Both the position numbers and the translations under genes were made by a program. The notes beneath the pieces were generated by a model. It was not told where the DNA came from and ran no database searches. It was given only the letters and a program-made list of their open reading frames with translations. Positions 27,524 through 33,878 of a DNA stretch of 64,000 bases are shown here, one piece after another; position 1 is the stretch's first letter, and each line of letters begins with the position of its first letter. Source of the DNA: Treponema brennaborense (GTDB lineage: Bacteria > Spirochaetota > Spirochaetia > Treponematales > Treponemataceae); the NCBI GenBank assembly GCA_023666275.1, contig JAMPCJ010000002.1:1-64000 (forward strand), written 5' to 3'.

Positions 27524-28684
27524 ATGAAAAAAATGCATTACAAAAATATTAACGCTTTAATATTTTTATTGACAGCCGCTTGCACTGTTTTTTCAGGCTG
27601 CGAAAATTCGGATAATCCTGTAAAACAGCGGGAAAAAGCAATTCTGAAAAACAAGCATTCAATTAAAATAGCTGCTGTTTCCGGATGGAATTCAATGCCG
27701 GACATGAAAAAAGAAGGCATACAACTTGCATGCGAAATTATAAACAGAGACGGCGGCATACTTGGCAAGCAATTGGACATAACATATTTTGACGATAAGA
27801 ATGATGAAACGATCGGCCAGCAAATGGCGTATGAAATAGCATCGGATCCTGAAATCATTGCCGTTATCGGTCCGACTGTTTCTTCCATTGCAGTTCCCGC
27901 CGCATTATTATTTCACTATTACGGAATTTTAATGATAAGCCCGACAGCAACAAATCCGGATCTCACGACACAGGGACTTGATAAAGTATTCAGAAACATT
28001 CCGACCGATACAGTTTTCGGAAAAAAAGCGGCGGCATTTTGTCATAATGCCGGATGGGAAAAGATACTTATATATCATGAAAATGATTCGTACGGCGTAA
28101 ATCTTGCAAATGCATTTGAACAGGAATGCATGAAAAAACACATTGACATAGTTGACAGAGAAAGTTATATCGCATCGACTACGGAAAAAGAACATATAGA
28201 AAACAGTTTAACCTGGATTTCCAATTTTTCTTTCGATGCAATTTTTCTTCCGACAAATGATCCGTATCCGGTGATAAGCATATTCAGAAAAATGAATATA
28301 CATGTTCCGATAATCGGAGGAAATTCCTATGACGAATCAATTCCGGTAAACGGAACATACACATCGAACATTTACGGCGTATCTGTATTCAACAGTTTAT
28401 CGGTATCGAAATCATACAATAAATTCCGATCGGAATTTATTGCTAAATACAACAGAGAGCCTGATGAAGGCGCACTGCAATGCTATGATGCAGTTATGAT
28501 ATTTGCAGAAGGAATAAAAAAAGCAGGATCGGTTCTTCCCGAAAATATAGCGAATGCCCTGAAAAATAGTTTCGTGCAAAACTGCGCCAACGGACCGTAT
28601 GAATTCGACAAGAATGGCGACATAGTCGACAAACCGGTGCATATACACAAATTCGAAAACGGAGTTTTGACGCAAATTAACTGA
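27524..28684 (+). CDS. orphan periplasmic amino-acid-binding-type lipoprotein (LIV-BP fold)
   Basis: A 386-residue lipoprotein (lipobox FSGC, Cys26) of the type I periplasmic binding protein family used for branched-chain amino acids. Family features are IKIAAVSGWNSMPDMKKEGI at the start of the mature domain, INRDGGILGKQLDITYFDD, IAVIGPTVSSIAVPAA and the hinge-side LIYHENDSYGVNLANAFEQE. The ATG at 27524 is backed by GGAGG at 27513-27517. No LivHMGF transport genes are nearby. It sits between the exporter and the peptide genes, which is unusual. It may sense a ligand for the system or bind the exported peptides in the periplasm; both are guesses. Confidence 0.88.
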   Translation: MKKMHYKNINALIFLLTAACTVFSGCENSDNPVKQREKAILKNKHSIKIAAVSGWNSMPDMKKEGIQLACEIINRDGGILGKQLDITYFDDKNDETIGQQMAYEIASDPEIIAVIGPTVSSIAVPAALLFHYYGILMISPTATNPDLTTQGLDKVFRNIPTDTVFGKKAAAFCHNAGWEKILIYHENDSYGVNLANAFEQECMKKHIDIVDRESYIASTTEKEHIENSLTWISNFSFDAIFLPTNDPYPVISIFRKMNIHVPIIGGNSYDESIPVNGTYTSNIYGVSVFNSLSVSKSYNKFRSEFIAKYNREPDEGALQCYDAVMIFAEGIKKAGSVLPENIANALKNSFVQNCANGPYEFDKNGDIVDKPVHIHKFENGVLTQIN

Positions 28685-28707
28685 TTAAAAATATACAAAG
28701 AATAAAG

Positions 28708-28736
28708 CAAATAAAAATAATATTTATTTTTATTTG
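28708..28736 (+). promoter_or_regulatory. A/U-only perfect inverted repeat between exporter and peptide genes
   Basis: CAAATAAAAATAA (28708-28720) and TTATTTTTATTTG (28724-28736) are exact reverse complements with a three-base spacer. The stem is weak because it is nearly all A-U, but transcription across it yields U-rich RNA. It may attenuate read-through from the exporter genes, or bind a protein as DNA. Confidence 0.5.
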
Positions 28737-28767
28737 ATAGAACGCATCGCAAACTTGTTTATCAAGT

Positions 28768-28788
28768 AAAGGAGGAAAAATGACATAA
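28768..28788 (+). other. strong ribosome binding site followed by a two-codon frame
   Basis: AAAGGAGG (28768-28775) is a near-perfect Shine-Dalgarno sequence. Four bases later comes ATG ACA TAA (28780-28788). The first peptide gene has its own AGGAG 33 bases further on. This may be a regulatory mini-frame or the stub of a lost peptide gene. Confidence 0.5.
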
Positions 28789-28837
28789 GCAACAACAACT
28801 ATATCTTAAGCAAATAATAAAGGAGTAAAAATTGCTT

Positions 28838-29083
28838 ATGGAAAAAGACATTGAAAAATTGGCGGAAGATCAAGAATTTTTGAAAAAGATTTCATCGCTG
28901 ACATCAAAAGAAGATATTAAAAATGCCTTTGCCGAAAAAGGAGTAAATATCGCAGACAATGAGCTTGACATCTTTTATAAAATGCTTACTTCCAAAGAAC
29001 TGCCGGATGAAGTACTGGAAAATGTCTCCGGCGGCGGAATTTTTAATTTTCTAATTAACATTGTCAGAAAAATAGTATTCTGA
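28838..29083 (+). CDS. double-glycine precursor peptide 1
   Basis: An 81-residue precursor with a Nif11/NHLP-like leader (KLAEDQEFLKKISSLTSKED ... ELPDEVLENVSGG). The mature part after GG is only 15 residues, GIFNFLINIVRKIVF. It has hydrophobic faces with one Arg and one Lys, able to form an amphipathic cationic helix. There is no Cys, Ser or Thr in the core, so lanthionine or thiazole chemistry has no substrate. The start is either this ATG or the in-frame TTG at 28832; AGGAG at 28821-28825 is better spaced for the TTG, while alignment with the other three leaders favours the ATG. Likely substrate of the C39 exporter upstream. Function not demonstrated. Confidence 0.85.
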   Translation: MEKDIEKLAEDQEFLKKISSLTSKEDIKNAFAEKGVNIADNELDIFYKMLTSKELPDEVLENVSGGGIFNFLINIVRKIVF

Positions 29084-29119
29084 TGCAAACTTATTAAAAT
29101 TTATTAAAAGGATGAAAAA

Positions 29120-29413
29120 ATGAACGATCAAATTAAAAAACTTGTAAATGATGAAGCATTTGTGGAAAAACTTTCCGGATTGTCTTCCAAGGCAGAAATA
29201 CATCAGGCATTTGCGGAAAAAAATATGCAGCTCACCGACGATGAAGTTGATTTTATTTATAAAACAATTATTACGCATGAACTGCCGGATGATGCACTGG
29301 AAAACGTAGCAGGCGGTTCACTCGGAAGCGCTATTTTAAATATTACAGACGGAGTAATTGAAATAGGAACTGCGATTTTTAAATTCTTCAGCAATCGGAA
29401 AAATAAAAGGTGA
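29120..29413 (+). CDS. double-glycine precursor peptide 2
   Basis: A 97-residue paralogue of peptide 1. The leader ends in ELPDDALENVAGG. The 31-residue core starts SLGSAILN, contains a hydrophobic helix (VIEIGTAIFKFF) and ends in a basic tail, SNRKNKR. A nonpolar helix plus cationic tail suggests membrane insertion, as in class II bacteriocins or small lytic peptides. No cysteine is present anywhere. AAGGA lies upstream of the ATG. It follows peptide 1 by 36 bases and precedes peptide 3 by nine, so the three are probably made together. Confidence 0.87.
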   Translation: MNDQIKKLVNDEAFVEKLSGLSSKAEIHQAFAEKNMQLTDDEVDFIYKTIITHELPDDALENVAGGSLGSAILNITDGVIEIGTAIFKFFSNRKNKR

Positions 29414-29422
29414 TCTATAATT

Positions 29423-29731
29423 ATGGAACAAAACGAACAAATAAAAAAACTGCTTTCAGATGATTCTTTTTTTAAAGAATTCTCCGAAACAAAATCGGAA
29501 AAAGAAGCGGCGGAATTATTTGTCAAGCACGGAGTACAAGTTACGGAGTCGGATATAAAAAAAATGTTTGCCGAATCTTCGAGAGAATTATCCGATGAAA
29601 ATCTTGATTCTGTTGCTGGCGGAGTTGTTAATACAAATATTCAGAATATTCTGAAAACAATAAAACCTATGTACAATGAACCGCCTTTGCCAAATAATTG
29701 GATGAAAAAAATAAAACCTAAAATATTTTGA
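29423..29731 (+). CDS. double-glycine precursor peptide 3
   Basis: A 102-residue precursor with a more divergent leader that still ends in ELSDENLDSVAGG. The 35-residue core is different in kind. VVNTNIQNILKTIKPMYNEP leads into a proline-rich centre and a C-terminal MKKIKPKIF. It is cationic (six Lys, one Glu), has one Trp and no Cys. The Pro-rich middle argues against a single transmembrane helix, so its mode of action may differ from peptides 2 and 4. The ribosome binding site AAAGGTGATC is shifted relative to the usual AGGAG but pairs with the 16S tail. Confidence 0.85.
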   Translation: MEQNEQIKKLLSDDSFFKEFSETKSEKEAAELFVKHGVQVTESDIKKMFAESSRELSDENLDSVAGGVVNTNIQNILKTIKPMYNEPPLPNNWMKKIKPKIF

Positions 29732-29746
29732 TAATAAAAATTACAT

Positions 29747-29781
29747 AAAGCTCTGTAAACTCTAACAAAAAGCAGAGCTTT
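29747..29781 (+). promoter_or_regulatory. 9-bp stem-loop between peptide genes 3 and 4
   Basis: AAAGCTCTG (29747-29755) and CAGAGCTTT (29773-29781) form a perfect stem around a 17-base loop. No U run follows. It lies 16 bases after the stop of peptide 3 and may protect the upstream mRNA or reduce read-through into peptide 4. Confidence 0.55.
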
Positions 29782-29845
29782 GCAAAAATGGTTGTTTCAT
29801 TGAGCATTTCCGTTATCGGATTTTCTCAAGGAGTCGCTGAAAAAC

Positions 29846-29886
29846 GAAATATCAGCTGGGAATTTTAATTTCTCAGCTGATATTTC
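29846..29886 (+). promoter_or_regulatory. 13-bp perfect stem-loop before peptide gene 4
   Basis: GAAATATCAGCTG (29846-29858) and CAGCTGATATTTC (29874-29886) are exact reverse complements around a 15-base loop. The hairpin ends 21 bases before the AGGAG of peptide 4. Read on the minus strand it is followed by GTTTTT, so it could also stop antisense transcription. With the hairpin at 29747 it sets peptide 4 apart from peptides 1-3. Confidence 0.6.
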
Positions 29887-29922
29887 AAAAACAAAAAATT
29901 TATAAACAGGAGACAAATTGTC

Positions 29923-30222
29923 ATGGATGAACAAATGAATAAAAAAGTCGAGGAATTGATTAAACGGGAAGATTTTATCGAAAAACTTTCGCAAATATCA
30001 ACCAAAGACGAAGTTAAAAAACTTTTCGCCGAAGAAAATGTATCTCTGAGCGAAAAAGAACTTGATTTTCTGCATTCGACAATATTAAAAAAAGAGCTCC
30101 CCGATGAAGCATTGGAAAATGTCGCCGGCGGAATCGGTATACTTACTATGTTTGGTATTGCAAGCACGGTTATTTCATTAGCAGGCACTGTAATAGGATT
30201 TTTTAAAAAAGGAAAAAAATAA
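29923..30222 (+). CDS. double-glycine precursor peptide 4
   Basis: A 99-residue paralogue with a leader very close to peptides 1 and 2 (KKELPDEALENVAGG). The 29-residue core begins IGILTMFGIASTVISLAG, a strongly hydrophobic helix with small residues, and ends FFKKGKK. This is the clearest membrane-active design of the four: a transmembrane-length segment with a cationic C-terminus, like small pore-forming bacteriocins or holin-type peptides. No Cys is present. AGGAG lies ten bases before the ATG. It is separated from peptide 3 by 191 bases holding two hairpins, so it may be expressed at a different level. Confidence 0.87.
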   Translation: MDEQMNKKVEELIKREDFIEKLSQISTKDEVKKLFAEENVSLSEKELDFLHSTILKKELPDEALENVAGGIGILTMFGIASTVISLAGTVIGFFKKGKK

Positions 30223-30288
30223 AAACACGGCGGACGCAGTGCATTACAGAAGAAATGTTCGCCGCTTCGCAATTTATCAGGAACCTAT

Positions 30289-31050
30289 ATGAAATGTATT
30301 TTAAACGGAAAACCTGTTACGCAAGAATTGATAAAAAAATATCCGCAATTATCACAAGTAGCAGATACGGATTTTGTTTCTTCCAATGAAGATGCCTTTT
30401 ATATTTTGCAGACAACAGCAGGAGCGGTCGAGGCAGTATATCTTGCGGAACGCGCTGATTTTGAATTGGCTGTGAAACAAATAGCATATAAAGGAAAAAA
30501 CGTTTATCTGCCTAAAACAACGGGAGCAATTTCTATTTTCAATATTCCGCTTGCAACGCAAATTGACTCCGATCAAAAAAACGGCAATCTTATTATTTTA
30601 TCAAAAGGCGGATACAGCGGAATTCCGTATACAAAAACAGAATTTTCGGAACATGAATGGAACGAAATATCATTTCAAATCCGAGTATATCATGAATGCA
30701 CGCATTTTATTTGCCGCCGTTTTTTTCATGACTTCATCGATATTTTATGGGACGAAATTCTTGCGGATTACACAGGAATTGTCGGTGCACTGAAATATTA
30801 CGATACGGATTTGGCGCGGCTTTTTCTCGGAATATCAAAAACAGGCGAATATACCGGCGGAAGACTCGGCAATTATTTTCCGGACAACGTTGATATTCAG
30901 CAAAAGACAAAAGAAGCGCTGCATTATATACAAAAGCTTTCCGATACCTGCATGAACAAACGGCAGGATGCGGTGCTTTCTCTCATGTGCGTTCACGAAA
31001 AACAATTTATCCGCGAAAAAATTGCGGAACGGCTGAATAAAGCTACATAA
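30289..31050 (+). CDS. putative zinc metallopeptidase of the peptide-export locus
   Basis: A 253-residue soluble protein without a signal peptide; no named family is recognised with certainty. It contains HECTH (residues 135-139), the HExxH zinc motif, and 16 residues later ELxxD-type geometry in DEILAD (Glu156, Asp160). This is a compact form of the gluzincin pattern HExxH...ExxxD. An N-terminal domain of about 100 residues precedes it. The gene lies 66 bases after peptide 4 with AGGAA upstream, in the same direction, and ends the locus. It could trim precursors or degrade peptides inside the producer as self-protection. Catalysis is inferred from the motif only. Confidence 0.72.
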   Translation: MKCILNGKPVTQELIKKYPQLSQVADTDFVSSNEDAFYILQTTAGAVEAVYLAERADFELAVKQIAYKGKNVYLPKTTGAISIFNIPLATQIDSDQKNGNLIILSKGGYSGIPYTKTEFSEHEWNEISFQIRVYHECTHFICRRFFHDFIDILWDEILADYTGIVGALKYYDTDLARLFLGISKTGEYTGGRLGNYFPDNVDIQQKTKEALHYIQKLSDTCMNKRQDAVLSLMCVHEKQFIREKIAERLNKAT

Positions 31051-31103
31051 AGCAAAAATTCACCGAAAACAGCTTTCGCCCTGCCCCTGTGCCGGAAAAT
31101 ATA

Positions 31104-31132
31104 TTGACACATTTTTTATTTCAGGTTATAGT
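31104..31132 (+). promoter_or_regulatory. consensus promoter of tRNA-Val
   Basis: A perfect -35 TTGACA (31104-31109) and TATAGT (31127-31132) are spaced by 17 bases. The predicted start point is a few bases before the mature tRNA at 31147. Confidence 0.9.
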
Positions 31133-31146
31133 ATTTTCCATTGCAG

Positions 31147-31219
31147 GGGCGATTAGCTCAGCTGGGAGAGCACCTGGTTTACACCCAGGTTGTCGGGGGT
31201 TCGATCCCCTCATCGCCCA
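31147..31219 (+). tRNA. tRNA-Val (anticodon TAC)
   Basis: A 73-base cloverleaf. The acceptor stem GGGCGAT pairs with ATCGCCC, with discriminator A at 31219. The D stem is GCTC/GAGC. The anticodon stem is CCTGG/CCAGG around the loop TTTACAC, giving anticodon TAC, which reads GUA valine codons. The variable loop is TTGTC. The T arm is GGGGG-TTCGATC-CCCTC with one G-T pair. CCA is not encoded, which fits the CCA-adding enzyme at 1503. Confidence 0.97.
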
Positions 31220-31224
31220 TAACG

Positions 31225-31267
31225 GCAAAAAGCGGATTAGATGCAGCGGCGTCTGTCCGCTTTTTGC
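31225..31267 (+). terminator. terminator after tRNA-Val
   Basis: GCAAAAAGCGGA (31225-31236) pairs perfectly with TCCGCTTTTTGC (31256-31267) around a 19-base loop. The T run lies in the descending arm. It sits six bases after the tRNA and faces the convergent yicC. Confidence 0.8.
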
Positions 31268-31344
31268 GGATTAAAAGATTTTCCCGCCGACGGGTTCGCA
31301 TTCCGTTTCATTTTGCGAAAAATGCGCGGTTCCGCAAATATCGA

Positions 31345-32211
31345 TTATTCTATATTGCGTGCCTGCTCGCGGATATTTTCCAAAGCATTTTTTGCCGAAA
31401 CAACAGCCTGCCCGACTTCCACAATTTGATTTTTAGAACCGATTGTATTTATTTCCCTATTCAGCTCCTGGCACAAAAAATCGATTTTTCTGCCGGGCGT
31501 ATCGTTCGTTTCCAGCTCATGCTTCAATGCATCGATGTGGCTGTACAATCTGACAATTTCTTCGTTAATCGTATATTTCATCAGCATTGCGGCGGTTTCC
31601 TGCAATATACGCTGCTCATCGATATTTTCATCAAGTAATTCCCGGAAACGTTTTGTGATATTGCTTTTGAACAGTTCTTCCATTTTCGGCTGCCACGCCG
31701 CAAAAACAGCGGCAGCCTCTTCGATTTCGGACAGAGAATGAATCAAATCGATTTTTAAATTGTCGCCTTCCCTGCTTCTGTCTTTCAAAAATGCCGTCAA
31801 TGATTTGTCAAAAACAGGATCTATCACTGACTGATATTTTTCTATATCATACTCTTTCCGCATCGTCAGCACGCCGTCCTGCGACAAAATCCATTCCGCA
31901 GGGACACTGCCTGTCATGCCGACAGCCTGCATTATTTTTTCTATGGCGGCATAATAGGTTTTTGCGGTTTCCAATCCGGCTTCGATAGTTACAGGAATGT
32001 CGCTTTCGCGGATTTTAATATACACATCCATCTTTCCGCGAAAAACCGCTGCCGTACATTTATCCCTGAAATAACGTTCGAGACGGTTCAAATAAGGCGG
32101 AAGATTTACCGAAAGTTCGAGGAATCTGGAATTATACGATTTCATTTCAACTGAAACGGAAATTTGCCCGCAGGATTCTTCGATATACGAATAACCGGTC
32201 ATACTGTTCAT
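31345..32211 (-). CDS. yicC: YicC-family endoribonuclease-like protein
   Basis: A 288-residue member of the YicC/YloC family, recently linked to RNA cleavage. The N-terminal signature MNSMTGYSYIEESCGQISVS and the following VEMKSYNSRFLELSVNLPPY are diagnostic. The C-terminal DUF1732 part (NDTPGRKIDFLCQELNREIN, then TIGSKNQIVEVGQAVVSAKN) is intact. It follows murC by 21 bases on the same strand and is probably co-transcribed with it. No nearby gene defines its RNA target. Confidence 0.93.
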   Translation of the reverse strand: MNSMTGYSYIEESCGQISVSVEMKSYNSRFLELSVNLPPYLNRLERYFRDKCTAAVFRGKMDVYIKIRESDIPVTIEAGLETAKTYYAAIEKIMQAVGMTGSVPAEWILSQDGVLTMRKEYDIEKYQSVIDPVFDKSLTAFLKDRSREGDNLKIDLIHSLSEIEEAAAVFAAWQPKMEELFKSNITKRFRELLDENIDEQRILQETAAMLMKYTINEEIVRLYSHIDALKHELETNDTPGRKIDFLCQELNREINTIGSKNQIVEVGQAVVSAKNALENIREQARNIE

Positions 32212-32232
32212 ACTATCCCTCTGCCAGCTGAT

Positions 32233-33825
32233 TTAATTGCCGTTCTGCTTCAGCGCGTTGTATGCGGAAACGCCGAGCTGCCAATTATTGCCGGCGCCCA
32301 TTGTTACAAACAGGCGGCCTTTTTTCCCCGGCGGAAGCGGATCGCTCAAGCGTTTTTTTATATACGGCAGCGCATCATCGAGTTTTTCGAAATAGTGCAC
32401 GCAGGGCTGATACGATGCCGTATGATCCGCGAGGATTTTTCCGGATACAACGCCCGCAAAATCGGATGCTTTTTCGCGCGCGGAACCGTAAATCTCATGG
32501 AGCAGAACTTCATCGGCTTCGGAAAAACTCTGCGCAAATTCTTCAAGCAGCGCGGCGGTGCGGGAATACGTATGCGGCATAAAATCGACAATGAGTTCTC
32601 TGCCCGGATAAAACGATTTGAATCCGGCAAGCGTCGTTTTTATTGCGGTCGGATGATGCGCGTAATCGTCGATGAACACGGTATTCAGTTCAGGCAAAAT
32701 TCCGGTTATTTCGCTGCGCCGCTTTGCGCCGGAAAAAGCATAAAGACCCTCGGCTGTTTTCTGTTCAAAAGCGGATTTCGCTTCGCCTGCAAAATCGGTT
32801 CCGCAGCCGTTTTCCCGCTTGTACAATTCGGCTGCCAGGGCAATTGCTGCCGCAGCATTTCTGACCGTATGTATGCCGGGAATTCGCAGCGAAAATTCCG
32901 CGTCAAAGCCCGCAAGATTGAATGTCTGCACTTCCCGCGCAACAGCATGAGAAACAATGCGGTACGGACTTATTGCCGCGGCAGAAGCTGCTTTTTTTTC
33001 GGCGTCCGTTCCGCGCAAAAAATCATTTTGCATAAAGCCGTACGGCAGCAGTTTTATATCACGGCGTTTTTCCGCCGCGAGACGGGCGGCTTCCGAAGCT
33101 CCGCTGTCGTCCGCGCAGTAAATCAGCGTGCCGTTTTCCGGCAGCAGAAGAATATAATCGACAAATGCCTGCAGAATATCTTTATATTCGGGATAATAAT
33201 CCTGATGATCGCTTTCAACGCTTGTCAGCACGATAATGCGCGGATGGAATGCCATGAAATGGCGCCGGTACTCGCAGGTTTCCGCTACAAAATATGTATG
33301 ACCGCAGGTACAGACACAGGAACCTGTGCCGCGGTTTTCGGAAAACGACGCCACCGCGCTTCCGGCAAGCACTTGAGCCGGCAGGCACAGTTCGCGGATT
33401 ATCGTTCCGGCAATGCCGGCGGTAGTTGTTTTTCCGTGAACGCCGGAAATGCCGCAGCTGAACGACGCAGCGGAAATAGCGCCGACCGCTTCGCTGTATA
33501 ATAAAAGCGGAATCCCTTTTCTGTCCGCTTCCGCAAGTTCGGGATTTTCATCGCGTTTATACGCAGAAGAATAAACGACAAGCTGAATATCATCGGTGAT
33601 ATGATCGGCGGAAAATTCCGTTTGAACGGGGATTTGAAGCGCAGACAAAATATCATCGGTATAAAAATATTCCGGCACATCGCTTCCTGTTATGACTGCA
33701 CCGCGGGACACGCATATTTCGACAAGTGCCGTCATGCCGGTTCCTTTTATTCCGACAAAATGAATACGGAACGCATGAAGATCTTCCGGCAGCAAAAGAT
33801 TACGTATCTGCTTCATATACGGCAT
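32233..33825 (-). CDS. murC: UDP-N-acetylmuramate--L-alanine ligase
   Basis: Adds L-alanine to UDP-MurNAc in peptidoglycan synthesis. The 530-residue protein has the MurC N-domain (IHFVGIKGTGMTALVEICVS), the ATP-binding P-loop SGVHGKTTTAGIAG near residue 125, and VESDHQDYYP. The third domain begins near FIDDYAHHPTAIKTTL, whose DYAHHP is typical of MurC and the related Mpl. At 530 residues it is slightly longer than usual (about 460-490). Mpl is the main alternative but is normally found beside a separate MurC. The start at 33825 (or 33816) has no clear ribosome binding site and lies close to a divergent start. Confidence 0.88.
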   Translation of the reverse strand: MPYMKQIRNLLLPEDLHAFRIHFVGIKGTGMTALVEICVSRGAVITGSDVPEYFYTDDILSALQIPVQTEFSADHITDDIQLVVYSSAYKRDENPELAEADRKGIPLLLYSEAVGAISAASFSCGISGVHGKTTTAGIAGTIIRELCLPAQVLAGSAVASFSENRGTGSCVCTCGHTYFVAETCEYRRHFMAFHPRIIVLTSVESDHQDYYPEYKDILQAFVDYILLLPENGTLIYCADDSGASEAARLAAEKRRDIKLLPYGFMQNDFLRGTDAEKKAASAAAISPYRIVSHAVAREVQTFNLAGFDAEFSLRIPGIHTVRNAAAAIALAAELYKRENGCGTDFAGEAKSAFEQKTAEGLYAFSGAKRRSEITGILPELNTVFIDDYAHHPTAIKTTLAGFKSFYPGRELIVDFMPHTYSRTAALLEEFAQSFSEADEVLLHEIYGSAREKASDFAGVVSGKILADHTASYQPCVHYFEKLDDALPYIKKRLSDPLPPGKKGRLFVTMGAGNNWQLGVSAYNALKQNGN

Positions 33826-33835
33826 TGTATGATTT

Positions 33836-33865
33836 TTGTCTGCTTTACGCAAGCAAAGATAAAGT
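33836..33865 (+). promoter_or_regulatory. possible promoter of hrpA
   Basis: TTGTCT (33836-33841), 18 bases, TAAAGT (33860-33865), with TATAGT overlapping just behind. If used, the hrpA transcript would begin only a few bases before its ATG at 33879 and be nearly leaderless, which agrees with the lack of a Shine-Dalgarno sequence there. Confidence 0.35.
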
Positions 33866-33878
33866 ATAGTATAAAAGA

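Noticed and set aside
28708-28736. Inverted repeat as a normal intrinsic terminator of the exporter operon
   Set aside because: The stem is almost purely A-U and lacks the GC core of a terminator. It may attenuate but should not be called a terminator.
28838-30222. Lanthipeptide or other modified RiPP interpretation of the four precursors
   Set aside because: The leaders look Nif11/NHLP-like, but there is no cysteine in any precursor and no LanM, radical SAM, YcaO or nitrile-hydratase-like gene in the locus.
30227-30260. GGCGGAC...GTTCGCC as a terminator after peptide 4
   Set aside because: The pairing needs a G-U and has internal mismatches, and no U run follows. Read-through into the peptidase gene seems likely.
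31147-31219. tRNA-Val as attachment site of an integrated island containing the export locus
   Set aside because: No copy of the tRNA 3' end was found near 19292-19596, and no integrase or mobility gene is present. Proximity alone is weak evidence.
32164-33501. Long plus-strand frame (445 codons) opposite yicC/murC
   Set aside because: Composition is Arg/Cys/Phe-rich antisense noise; MurC motifs are intact on the minus strand. The same reasoning removes 41099-42166 (+) and 7314-7997 (+).
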